Shown here in pieces: positions 45,861 to 53,766 of a stretch of DNA of 64,000 bases (position 1 is the stretch's first letter; every line of letters starts with the position of its first letter). Position numbers and translations under genes: made by a program. Under the pieces are notes generated by a model. That model saw nothing but the letters and a program-made list of their open reading frames with translations. It ran no database searches and was not told the origin of the DNA. Location: contig NZ_FOSV01000006.1 in the NCBI RefSeq assembly GCF_900114375.1, positions 147,679-211,678 of the forward strand. The letters run 5' to 3'. This stretch comes from Methylorubrum salsuginis (GTDB taxonomy: Bacteria; Pseudomonadota; Alphaproteobacteria; Rhizobiales; Beijerinckiaceae).

Positions 45861-46826
45861 TCACGCCCCGGGCGGCAGCGGGATCGGGTAGAACCGGGCG
45901 CCGGCGGCGGCGGCCAGAACCTCCACCGCACCGATGGTCGAGGCGCAGCCGGAGGCATGGACGGCGTCGGTGGTGCGGAGCGTCGGCACGTGGGCGGTGA
46001 GCGGGCCGGGACGCACGTCGGGCGGGCGCTGGCGGTGGCGGTCGGCGGCCAGCGTGATGCGATTGACACCGGTCGCCCGCAGCCATTCGAGCGCCGGGCG
46101 CATGTAGAGGTCGAGGGGATCGCGGGCGCCGGCGATCACGCAGATCTCGCGGGCGGGCTCGATGTAGCGGGCGGCCCGCGCGATCGCCCAGATGCCGGCG
46201 AAGCCCGTCTCGGCGGCCACCAGCACGAGGCGCCCGCCGCCGGGTCGGTAGGTCCCGTTCCCCAGCGGGCCCTTGGCCTTCACGGTGAGGCCGGGGGTCG
46301 GGACGACGCCGAACAGGGCTTCCAGATCGTCGGCGCACGCGCCGCGCAGATGGAACACCAGCTCGTTGAGTTCGGCCCCGCCCTCGACGCTCAGCGTCGG
46401 CGCGAGCGTGACGGGGCGCCCGCCCTCGAAGGTGAGGCAGACCTGATCGCCGGGCTCGAACGGGAGCCGCCGCTCCAGGGTGACGACGAGTTGGAGCACA
46501 CGAGGCCCGAGCGCCGTCACGGCATCGACGCTGCCGACGCGCCGCACCGGCGGGCGGGCCGGGGCCTTGGGCGTATGGATCAGCGGCGCGGCATCGGGGA
46601 TCGAGACGGTCGGGTTCTCCGCGCGCCGGGCGCGGGCGGCGAGGCGCCGGCCCGCGGGGGCGGCGGCCTGCCCCATGATCAGGCCGCTTTGCAGGCCCTG
46701 CATCGGCGTGATGACGCCGTCGGCCAGCGCGGTCTCGAGGGAGGTGTCCCCCGGTGAAACCCGCAGGGTCTGGCCGTTCACCACGAGGGAGCAACGGGCG
46801 TTCATGGGAGCACGCATGGCGGGCAT
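45861..46826 (-). CDS. Ferredoxin-reductase-like protein with degenerate [2Fe-2S] domain
   Basis: A 321-residue protein laid out like flavodoxin/ferredoxin-reductase hybrids. Residues 10-55 follow a plant-type ferredoxin (SLVVNGQTLRVSPGDTSLETALADGVITP) but where the CxxxxCxxC cluster motif belongs it reads MQGLQSGLIMGQ, with no cysteine. The later part resembles an FAD/NAD reductase: FEPGDQVCLTFEG, then GPLGNGTYRPGGGRLVLVAAETGFAGIWAIARAA. The FAD-binding RxYS motif is not evident (it reads PVTLAP). Start at 46826 has GGAG four bases upstream; 46805 is an alternative. It may bind nucleotide but is unlikely to carry the usual cluster. Confidence 0.65.
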   Translation of the reverse strand: MPAMRAPMNARCSLVVNGQTLRVSPGDTSLETALADGVITPMQGLQSGLIMGQAAAPAGRRLAARARRAENPTVSIPDAAPLIHTPKAPARPPVRRVGSVDAVTALGPRVLQLVVTLERRLPFEPGDQVCLTFEGGRPVTLAPTLSVEGGAELNELVFHLRGACADDLEALFGVVPTPGLTVKAKGPLGNGTYRPGGGRLVLVAAETGFAGIWAIARAARYIEPAREICVIAGARDPLDLYMRPALEWLRATGVNRITLAADRHRQRPPDVRPGPLTAHVPTLRTTDAVHASGCASTIGAVEVLAAAAGARFYPIPLPPGA

Positions 46827-46884
46827 CCCGCTCCGGATTCGTTTTGAAGGAAAGTCAGGTGAGCCGGTTCGCGAGCCGGGCGCG

Positions 46885-47247
46885 TCAGAGCGTGCCGTGG
46901 ATCAGGCGCCCGACCAGGGCGGCCCAACGGTCGCGCTCGGCGCGGGCCTCGTCGCCGAGCTGTTGGGCCTCGCCCAGTCCGAGGCTGGTGCGCAGGGCCT
47001 CGCTCTCGCGCCGCTCGGCGGCGAGCGCCGCCTTCATCATCAGGACTTCCATGCGCAGCCGCGCCACGTCGCCCGTCTCGGGGCCGGGCGCTGCGGGCGC
47101 CGGGACCGGCGCGGTCGCCTCGGCCTTGAGGGCCGGCATCTGTGGTTGGGCGGCGCCGGCGATGTGGGCACGGATCGGGCGCGCCATCAGGCGCCGCACC
47201 GCGCTGCCCCCGCTTCCCGGCTCCCTGCGTCTGTGCGCCTCGGTCAT
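46885..47247 (-). CDS. Hypothetical protein with C-terminal coiled coil
   Basis: A 120-residue protein not assigned to a family. A basic N-terminus and an Ala/Pro-rich linker (EATAPVPAPAAPGPE) precede a helical, Glu/Arg-rich coiled-coil stretch (RLRMEVLMMKAALAAERRESEALR). It ends RDRWAALVGRLIHGTL, a motif-like amphipathic helix. It lies 58 bases upstream of the ferredoxin-reductase-like gene on the same strand and may be co-transcribed. Confidence 0.55.
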   Translation of the reverse strand: MTEAHRRREPGSGGSAVRRLMARPIRAHIAGAAQPQMPALKAEATAPVPAPAAPGPETGDVARLRMEVLMMKAALAAERRESEALRTSLGLGEAQQLGDEARAERDRWAALVGRLIHGTL

Positions 47248-47311
47248 CGCTCATCCCCGGTCCGGCCGGGGCTGCGCTCGAAGCACCCCGGAAACCTGAG
47301 CGTGACCATGC

Positions 47312-47340
47312 CGGCTTATGGTTAAGGGAGACTTAAGCCG
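47312..47340. terminator. Inverted repeat CGGCTTA/TAAGCCG
   Basis: A 7-bp perfect inverted repeat with a 15-base loop lies between the coiled-coil gene and the GGDEF/EAL gene stop. No T-tract, so a weak terminator or regulatory symmetry. Confidence 0.3.
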
Positions 47341-47369
47341 TTGCCGTACCTACCGGTCTCAGACCGGGC

Positions 47370-50288
47370 TCAAGCGGCTTCCGGCGCCGCGCCGACGAGC
47401 TGGCGGGCCTGGAGCATGGTCATCGGCTCGCCGAAGGCCGCCCCTTGCGCGTAGTCGCAGCCGAGCTCCTGCAGGCCCTGCGCGTCCTCCTCCGATTCCG
47501 CGCCCTCGGCGACGACGGCGAGGCCGAGCTCCTGCGCCATCCGGACCAGCGAGCGCAGCATCGTGGTGCGGCCCTGGCCCATCTGACGCACGAAGCTCTG
47601 GTCGATCTTGAGGGTGTCGAAGGGGAAGCGCTGGAGATAGGCGAGCGCCGAGTAGCCGGTGCCGAAATCGTCGAGGCAGAGGCCCGCGCCGAGGTCGTGG
47701 ATGCGGGTCAGCATCTGGGCGGCGTATTCGGGGTTCTCCATCACCAGCCCCTCGCTCATCTCCAGCTTGAGCGAGCCCGGCAGCACGCCGGTGCGGGCGA
47801 TCACCGTCTTCACGTCGTGCAGGAGGTCGTGGCGCAGGAGCTGGCGCGAAGAGACGTTGACGGAGGCGAAGATCGGCGGCTCGACATCGAGCGAGCGCTG
47901 CCAGGCGGCGAGTTCGAGCGCCGTGCGCTCGATGGCGAAGTTGCCGAGCGCGACGATGGCGCCGATCTCTTCCGCCACGGGCAGGAAGGTCGCGGGCGGG
48001 ATGCGCCCGAGCTTGGGATGATCCCAGCGCAGCTGCGTCTCGAAGCCCGCCACCGTCCGGTCCTCGAGGCGCACGATCGGCTGGAACAGCACGCGGATTT
48101 CGTTGCGCTCCAGCGCCTTGCGCAGGTCGGCCTCCAGCATCAGCCGGTCGGAGCGCTCGGTGCGCATGTTGGCGCGGAAGATCTCGATGCGGTCGCCGCC
48201 GCCGCGCTTGGCCTGGATCATCGCCATCTGCGCGCTCTTGACCACCTCGTCGCGCTTCGGTTGACCGGCCGTGCCGGGCCCGGCCTCGTGGAGCGCCACG
48301 CCGATCGAGACGGTGAGGAACACCTCGCGGTCGGCATAGGTGACCGGCGTGGCGATCGCCCGGCGGATCATCTCGGCGAAGGCGAGGATGCGGTCGGGCT
48401 CGCGCTCGGAGAGCAGGATCACGGCGAACTCGTCGCCCGCCACGCGGGCCAGCGTGTCCTGCGGGCGCAGGAGCCGCCCGAGGCGACGCGACAGGGTGAG
48501 CAGGATCGAATCGCCCGCCGACAGGCCGATGGCGTCGTTGATCGCCTTGAACCGGTCGATGTCGAGGACGATCACCGCAGGCTTCAGCCGGGCGTCCTGG
48601 CTTGCGAGCGCCAGCGCCGCGTCGAGCCGGTCGTGCAGCAATTCGCGGTTCGGCAGGCCGGTGAGGCTGTCATGCACGGCGTCGTGCAGCAGGCGTTCCT
48701 CGGCGGTCTTGAGTTCGGTCACGTCCGCGATGGTGCCGACGATGCGGATCACCTCGCCGTCGGTGCCGATCACGGGGCGCGCCTTCAGCCGGTACCACCC
48801 ATAGGGGCCGGCGGCCGAGCGCAGGCGGAAATCGTGGACGATGCGGCCGCGCCGCTCCTCGATCACCGTGTCGAGGGCCGCCGAGTAGCGCTCCACGTCG
48901 AAGGGATGGAGGAGACCCAGCCAGTTGGCGGCGGGCCCTTCGAGCGCGCCGCGCTTGAGGCCGAGCTGCGCCTCGATCTCGGGGCCGGCGAAGACGCGGT
49001 CGCCCGGCACGTCCCAGTCGAACACGATGTCGCCCGCGCCCATCAGGGCCAGCGCCCGGCGCTCGGTGTCGGAGACGAGGCTGTGGCTCAGGCCCCCGCC
49101 CGCGAAGGCGTGCTGCATCACGGTGAAGCCGATCAGCATCACGATCAGCACGAGCCCGCCGATCAGCGCCGGCTGGACGAGGTCCGAGCCGATCTGCCCG
49201 GTGATGGCGAAGCCCGCGGCCACCACCCAGAACAGCAGCAGGAGCCAGGTCGGGACGAGCAGGATCGCCCGGTCGTAGCCGTTGTGGACGGCCAGATAGA
49301 GGATCAGCATCAGCCCGACGCCGGCCACCGCCGCGATCGAGATGCGCGCCACGCCCGCGGCCACGGGGGGATCGAACACCGCGAGCCCGACGAGGCCGGC
49401 GAGGAAGATCAGCCAGAAGAAGGCGACGTGGCTGTAGCGCACGTGCCAGCGCGAGAGGTTGAGGTAAGCGAACAGGAACACCAGCAGCGTGGCGCCGAGA
49501 ACGGCCTCGGCGGACGCCCGGTAGATCCGCTCCGCCCCCTCGGTGACGGGGAAGACCCGCTGCAGGAAGCCGAAATCGATGCAGGCATAGGCCAGCACCG
49601 CCCAGGATAGGGCGGCGGCGGCGGGGAAGATGATCGCGCCCTTCACGACGAAGATGATCGTGAGGAACAGCGCCAGCAGCCCGGCGATGCCGATGATGAT
49701 GCCCTTGTAGAGCGTGAGCCCGGCGGTCTTCTTGCGGTAGGCGTCCTGGTCCCAGAGATAGACCTGCGGGACGTTGGGCCCTTTGAGCTCGGCGACGTAG
49801 GTGACCGTGGTGCCCGGATCGATGGTGATCAGGAACTGGTCGGCCTCCAGGCTCTCGTCGCGCTCGGGGCGGATGCCCTCGCTCGCCGTGATGGCGGCGA
49901 TGCGCGAGCCGCCGAGATCGGGCCAGACCACGCCGGAGCCGACGAGGCGGAAATGCGGGGCGACCAGCAGGCGGTCGATCTGCTCGTCGGTGTCGTTGGT
50001 GAGCGCGAACACCATCCAGTCGGGCCGGGCGCCGGGCTCGCGCGCCTTGACCGCGATGCGCCGCACGATGCCGTCCTTGCCCGGCGCGGTCGAGATCTGG
50101 ATCAGGTCGCCGTCCGAGCGGTAGCGCTCGATCATCGGCGTCAGGTCCACGGCGGGCGCGTCGAGGGTGACGCGCACGGCCTCCACCGCGTGGGCGGGCG
50201 TGAGGACCCCGAGGAGGCCGAGCACGAGGCCGGCCAGAACCGTCAGGGTCGTGAGGGCCGGGGCAAGGGCCGGGGACAGGGTGCGCAA
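47370..50288 (-). CDS. Membrane sensor with PAS, GGDEF and EAL domains (c-di-GMP turnover)
   Basis: A membrane protein of about 972 residues controlling cyclic-di-GMP. A signal-like segment (LAGLVLGLLGVLTPAHA), a periplasmic domain of about 190 residues, and 7 or 8 membrane spans (7TMR-DISM-like layout) are followed by a PAS domain (FDWDVPGDRVFAGPEIEAQLG), GGDEF and EAL domains. The GGDEF motif reads AGDEF and the EAL motif reads ETQ (GFETQLRW); the other EAL catalytic residues (SVNVSSRQL, LDDFGTGYSAL, KIDQSFV, VVAEGAES) are intact. So hydrolysis is likely kept, synthesis uncertain. TTG at 50288 was chosen for the signal segment; the frame stays open to a GTG at 50420. Confidence 0.88.
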   Translation of the reverse strand: MRTLSPALAPALTTLTVLAGLVLGLLGVLTPAHAVEAVRVTLDAPAVDLTPMIERYRSDGDLIQISTAPGKDGIVRRIAVKAREPGARPDWMVFALTNDTDEQIDRLLVAPHFRLVGSGVVWPDLGGSRIAAITASEGIRPERDESLEADQFLITIDPGTTVTYVAELKGPNVPQVYLWDQDAYRKKTAGLTLYKGIIIGIAGLLALFLTIIFVVKGAIIFPAAAALSWAVLAYACIDFGFLQRVFPVTEGAERIYRASAEAVLGATLLVFLFAYLNLSRWHVRYSHVAFFWLIFLAGLVGLAVFDPPVAAGVARISIAAVAGVGLMLILYLAVHNGYDRAILLVPTWLLLLFWVVAAGFAITGQIGSDLVQPALIGGLVLIVMLIGFTVMQHAFAGGGLSHSLVSDTERRALALMGAGDIVFDWDVPGDRVFAGPEIEAQLGLKRGALEGPAANWLGLLHPFDVERYSAALDTVIEERRGRIVHDFRLRSAAGPYGWYRLKARPVIGTDGEVIRIVGTIADVTELKTAEERLLHDAVHDSLTGLPNRELLHDRLDAALALASQDARLKPAVIVLDIDRFKAINDAIGLSAGDSILLTLSRRLGRLLRPQDTLARVAGDEFAVILLSEREPDRILAFAEMIRRAIATPVTYADREVFLTVSIGVALHEAGPGTAGQPKRDEVVKSAQMAMIQAKRGGGDRIEIFRANMRTERSDRLMLEADLRKALERNEIRVLFQPIVRLEDRTVAGFETQLRWDHPKLGRIPPATFLPVAEEIGAIVALGNFAIERTALELAAWQRSLDVEPPIFASVNVSSRQLLRHDLLHDVKTVIARTGVLPGSLKLEMSEGLVMENPEYAAQMLTRIHDLGAGLCLDDFGTGYSALAYLQRFPFDTLKIDQSFVRQMGQGRTTMLRSLVRMAQELGLAVVAEGAESEEDAQGLQELGCDYAQGAAFGEPMTMLQARQLVGAAPEAA

Positions 50289-50607
50289 CGGGCTTTTCTT
50301 GGACCGGCGGAGGCGAGGCGGCGGAACGGGGTGACGGCGGGTGCGGTCGGCCAAAGTGGTATCGGCGGGGCCCCGCCCCCGCAAGGCGCCCACACGACGG
50401 CGCGGGGGGTGGCCCACCACTCTTTGACGGCCCCCGCCCTTTCAGCGGATCGCGCGGCTTTGCGGCCAAAACAAGCCGAGCCCTCGCCCGGCCGCGCGGC
50501 GGCGGGTAGAGCGGAGGGATGATGCGCCCCAACCCGACACGCGACCGCCCTCCCCTCCCCCCTGCGCGGGGGAGGGATTGGGCGTGGTGGGTCGGAAATC
50601 CTGGCGC
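50289..50607. other. Divergent promoter gap with C-rich hairpin
   Basis: This 319-base gap separates the GGDEF/EAL gene and the glycosyltransferase gene. It is G+C-rich; the only structure seen is a CCCTCCCC/GGGGAGGG hairpin at 50553-50576, of the same type as in the purN-purM gap. If the sensor protein begins upstream of 50288, part of this gap is coding. Confidence 0.5.
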
Positions 50608-51627
50608 ATGACCCTCGCGCCCCTCCTCGCCGTGCCGCTGGCGGCTGCCCTCTCCGCCGGCCTGATCGTGCTGCTGAAGCCGCTGCTGCAACGCTACGCG
50701 CTCGCCCGCCCGAACGCCCGCTCCAGCCATAAGGTGCCGACCCCGCAGGGCGGCGGCATCGCCATCGTCGGCGCGGCGTTGATCGCGGCGGCCCTCTTGG
50801 CCGCCTTCCTCGAGATCGGCCTGCGCGGCACCGAGGGCACGGCGCTGGCCCTCGCCGTTCTCGTCCTCGCGGGCGTCGGCGCCGTCGACGACATCCGGCC
50901 GCTGCCGGCCTCGCTCCGGCTCGTGGTGCAGGCCGGCGCGGTCGCCGCCGTGGTGGCCACCGCCCAGGGGCGGCTCCTGCCGGAGGGTCTCGCCTGGCTG
51001 GAGCTTCCCGCGGCCGTCGTCGCCGGGCTGTGGTTCGTCAACCTCGTCAACTTCATGGACGGGCTCGACTGGATGACGGTCGCCGAGTTCGTGCCGCTCA
51101 CCGCCTTCCTGACGGGTCTCGGCATCCTCGGCGGCTATGCGCCCGAACCGACCCTCGTCGCGGGCGCCCTGCTCGGCGGGCTTCTCGGATTCGCGCCGTT
51201 CAACCGGCCGGTGGCCCGGCTGTTCATGGGCGATGTCGGCTCGCTGCCGGTCGGCCTGATCGTGGCGTGGCTCCTGTACCGCCTCGCCGCGGAAGGCGGT
51301 CTCGCCGCCGCGCTGATCCTGCCGCTCTACCCCGTCGCCGACGCGACGCTGACGCTGCTGTGGCGGCTTCGGCGCGGCGAGAAGGTGTGGCAGGCCCACC
51401 GCAGCCATTTCTATCAGGTCGCCACCGTGAACGGCTTTTCGGTGATGGGGGTGGTCACCCGCGTCTTCGCCGTACAGGGCGCGCTCGCCGCCCTCGCGCT
51501 GATCACCTTGCTTTGGCCGTCCTGGCCGGTCACGCTTCTGGGCCTCGTCGTCGCGGCGGGGCTCGTCGGATGGCTGCTGCGCCTTTTCGCGACGCCGCGC
51601 CGTAGGCATGAGGGGGCAAGAGCTTGA
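50608..51627 (+). CDS. Undecaprenyl-phosphate glycosyl-1-phosphate transferase (WecA/WbpL-like, GT4)
   Basis: A 339-residue integral membrane enzyme that transfers a sugar-1-phosphate from a UDP-sugar to undecaprenyl phosphate, starting O-antigen or exopolysaccharide synthesis. Hallmarks: ARPNARSSHKVPTPQGGGIAIV, VGAVDDIRPLPASLRLVVQ (Asp-Asp), LVNFMDGLDWMTVAEF and RLFMGDVGSLPVG (catalytic Asp), and the cytosolic KVWQAHRSHFYQ. About 10 spans. Start ATG at 50608; the frame extends back 10 codons to a GTG-like start without support. It overlaps the next gene's TTG by four bases. Confidence 0.9.
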   Translation: MTLAPLLAVPLAAALSAGLIVLLKPLLQRYALARPNARSSHKVPTPQGGGIAIVGAALIAAALLAAFLEIGLRGTEGTALALAVLVLAGVGAVDDIRPLPASLRLVVQAGAVAAVVATAQGRLLPEGLAWLELPAAVVAGLWFVNLVNFMDGLDWMTVAEFVPLTAFLTGLGILGGYAPEPTLVAGALLGGLLGFAPFNRPVARLFMGDVGSLPVGLIVAWLLYRLAAEGGLAAALILPLYPVADATLTLLWRLRRGEKVWQAHRSHFYQVATVNGFSVMGVVTRVFAVQGALAALALITLLWPSWPVTLLGLVVAAGLVGWLLRLFATPRRRHEGARA

Positions 51628-52547
51628 GCGGAAAGCTGATCGCGCTGACGGGGGCGACGGGCTTCATCGGGCGCCACCTGCTCACGGCGTTGTCCGCCCG
51701 CGGCCATCGGGTGCGGGTGCTGCTGCGCCGGCCCGTGGACGTGCCGGAGGGGGCGAGCGGCGCGGTGGTGGGCGATCTGGCGCGGCCCATGAACATGGCC
51801 GCCGCACTCAGCGGCGTCGATGCCGTCGTGCATTCCGCCGGGCTGGCGCATGCCATGTCCGGCGCGCCCGAGGACGACTTCCGTACCTCCAACACCGAGG
51901 CGACGCGAAAGCTCGCCGAGGCGGCGCAGCGGGCCAAGGTCGGGCGCTTCGTGTTCCTGTCCTCGATCCGGGCGCAGACGGGACCGAGCGCCGCGGCTCC
52001 ACTCACCGACGCGGATGCACCGGCCCCGACCGACGCTTACGGCCGCTCGAAGCTCGCGGCGGAGGAGGCGTTGGCCGAGATCGGGCTCGACTGGGTGGCT
52101 CTGCGCCCGGTGCTGGTCTACGGCGCGGGCGTGAAGGGCAACATGGCGGCCCTGCTCAAGCTCGCCCGTGCCCCCTACCCGCTCCCACTGGGAAGCCTGA
52201 CCGGGCGGCGCTCCCTCGTTTCGGTGGAGAGCCTCGCGGGGGCCGTCGCCGCCGCCCTCGACGCCCCCGGCCCGATCGGGCGCCCGCTGATCGTGGCCGA
52301 CCCCGACCCCCTGACGCTGCCCGACATGATCGCCGCTCTGCGCGCCGGCCTCGGCCGCGGCTCCGGCCTCCTGCCCTGCCCCACCCCGCTGATCGGGCTC
52401 GCCTGCCGCGCCACCGGTCGGCAGGAGGCCTTCGACCGTCTGTCGGGCTCCCTCGTCGCCCGCACCGACGGCCTCGCGGCTCTCGGCTGGCAGCCGGCGC
52501 AGAACACGCGGGACGGGCTTGCCGCCCTGGCCCGGGCGGGGGGATAG
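51624..52547 (+). CDS. NAD-dependent epimerase/dehydratase (WbpK-like)
   Basis: A 307-residue extended SDR enzyme acting on a nucleotide sugar. NAD motif is ALTGATGFIGRHLLTAL at the N-terminus, and the catalytic Tyr-Lys pair is in AYGRSKLAAEEAL. It starts with TTG at 51624, overlapping the transferase stop (TTGA), with AGGGGG upstream. Pairing with a WecA/WbpL-type transferase and a downstream CapD/WbpM-type dehydratase suggests synthesis of a 6-deoxy-HexNAc such as QuiNAc or FucNAc, as in Pseudomonas wbpK-L-M. The sugar itself is inference. Confidence 0.87.
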   Translation: MSGKLIALTGATGFIGRHLLTALSARGHRVRVLLRRPVDVPEGASGAVVGDLARPMNMAAALSGVDAVVHSAGLAHAMSGAPEDDFRTSNTEATRKLAEAAQRAKVGRFVFLSSIRAQTGPSAAAPLTDADAPAPTDAYGRSKLAAEEALAEIGLDWVALRPVLVYGAGVKGNMAALLKLARAPYPLPLGSLTGRRSLVSVESLAGAVAAALDAPGPIGRPLIVADPDPLTLPDMIAALRAGLGRGSGLLPCPTPLIGLACRATGRQEAFDRLSGSLVARTDGLAALGWQPAQNTRDGLAALARAGG

Positions 52548-52555
52548 CGCCCCGG

Positions 52556-53302
52556 TCAGCGAACGCCGCCGCTCGCCGCGATATCCTCGCCGGTCACCCA
52601 GCGGGCGTCGTCGGAGGCCAGGAACGCCACGACGCCCGCGATGTCGTCGGGCTGGCCGGCGCGGCCGAGCGGCGTCTGCGCGACGATGCCGGCCTCCATC
52701 TCCGAGCCGACGATGCCCGCCGTCTGCGCGCCCTCGGTCACGACGAAGCCGGGGCTGACGCCGTTGACCCGGATGCGGCGCGGCGCCAGCTCGTTGGCCA
52801 GCACGCCGGTGATGGCGTTGAGCGCGCCCTTGGTCGCGGTGTAGGCGGCCGAGGTCGGCATGTTCACCAGCGTCGCCGCCGAGGAGATGTTGACGATGCT
52901 GCCGCCCTCGCCGAGATGCTTGGCCGCCGCCCGCGTCGTCAGCAGCACGCCGAGCACGTTGATGTCGAACAGGCGGCGGTAATGCGCTTCCGTCACCTCC
53001 TCGATCGGCGCGAATTCATAGACGCCGGAATTGTTGACGAGGATGTCGAGCCGGCCGAACTCTTGCACCGCCGCCGCGATCAGGCCTTCGGCCTGCTCCC
53101 CCTTCGACACGTCGCCCTGCACGGCGATGGCCCGGCCGCCCTTGGCGGTGATCTCCGCGACGACGGCGTCGGCGCCGGCCTTGCTCGACGCGTAGTTGAC
53201 CACGACCGCCGCGCCGTCCCGCGCCAGCGTCTTGGCGATGGCCGCGCCGATCCCTTTCGAGGCGCCCGTCACCACGGCGACCTTGCCTGCGAGCTTCGAC
53301 AT
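52556..53302 (-). CDS. Short-chain dehydrogenase/reductase
   Basis: A 248-residue classical SDR. Cofactor motif is VTGASKGIGAAIAK, and the catalytic Ser140/141, Tyr154 and Lys158 lie in IVNISSAAT and AAYTATKGALNAI. NNSG and DVSKGEQAEG fit NADP use. Substrate unknown. ATG at 53302 chosen. It is divergent from a small HTH regulator, with a 9-bp-arm palindrome (53350-53376) in the shared gap, so it is probably that regulator's target. Confidence 0.92.
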   Translation of the reverse strand: MSKLAGKVAVVTGASKGIGAAIAKTLARDGAAVVVNYASSKAGADAVVAEITAKGGRAIAVQGDVSKGEQAEGLIAAAVQEFGRLDILVNNSGVYEFAPIEEVTEAHYRRLFDINVLGVLLTTRAAAKHLGEGGSIVNISSAATLVNMPTSAAYTATKGALNAITGVLANELAPRRIRVNGVSPGFVVTEGAQTAGIVGSEMEAGIVAQTPLGRAGQPDDIAGVVAFLASDDARWVTGEDIAASGGVR

Positions 53303-53349
53303 CCGTGCTATCCTTCTTACGGACCGGCGCCGGATCGGTCGCCTTTGTC

Positions 53350-53376
53350 CCATAGTTCGGAATCTCAGAACTATGG
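53350..53376. promoter_or_regulatory. Palindromic operator between SDR and ArsR-like regulator
   Basis: CCATAGTTC and GAACTATGG are perfect 9-bp arms separated by nine bases (GGAATCTCA). It sits between two divergent start codons, 47 bases from the SDR start and 29 from the regulator start. This is the classical position for an autoregulated winged-helix repressor. Confidence 0.7.
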
Positions 53377-53405
53377 GAGCGCGGTTCAAGCCTCCATATG
53401 GATGA

Positions 53406-53756
53406 ATGATGCGACCGCTGTTTCACCCTGCGATTGAAGACGTGCGGCCCGAGGCAATCCTGCACGCGCTGGCCGACCCGGCCCGCGCCGCGATCTTCGC
53501 CAGCATCACACAGGCCGGCTGCGTCCAGGCCTGCGCGGCACTCTCGTCGCTCGGGGAGCGGGTGATCCCGAAATCGTCGCTTTCGGCCCATTTCAAGGTG
53601 CTGCGCGAGGCCGGCCTGATCCGCTCCGAGCGCCACGGCGTCGAGATGCGCAATCACTCGCGCTGCGACGAGGTGGAGGCGCGTTTTCCCGGCCTGCTCT
53701 CGGCGATCCTGAACGCTTATGCGGGGGTGAAGGGGTGCGAGGGGGCGGAGCCGTAG
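53406..53756 (+). CDS. ArsR-like winged-helix transcriptional regulator
   Basis: A 116-residue regulator with a winged helix-turn-helix: ILHALADPARAAIFASI, then KSSLSAHFKVLREAGLIRSERHGVEMRNH. This is the ArsR/SmtB layout. Cys39 and Cys43 lie in GCVQACAAL, and Cys87 in HSRCDEV; such cysteines could sense thiol-reactive compounds or metals, but the ELCVC metal motif is absent. Start at 53406 or 53409. Divergent from the SDR, likely repressing it and itself through the palindrome at 53350. Its stop is 10 bases from the convergent CapD-like gene. Confidence 0.8.
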   Translation: MMRPLFHPAIEDVRPEAILHALADPARAAIFASITQAGCVQACAALSSLGERVIPKSSLSAHFKVLREAGLIRSERHGVEMRNHSRCDEVEARFPGLLSAILNAYAGVKGCEGAEP

Positions 53757-53766
53757 GCTGCCGTTC

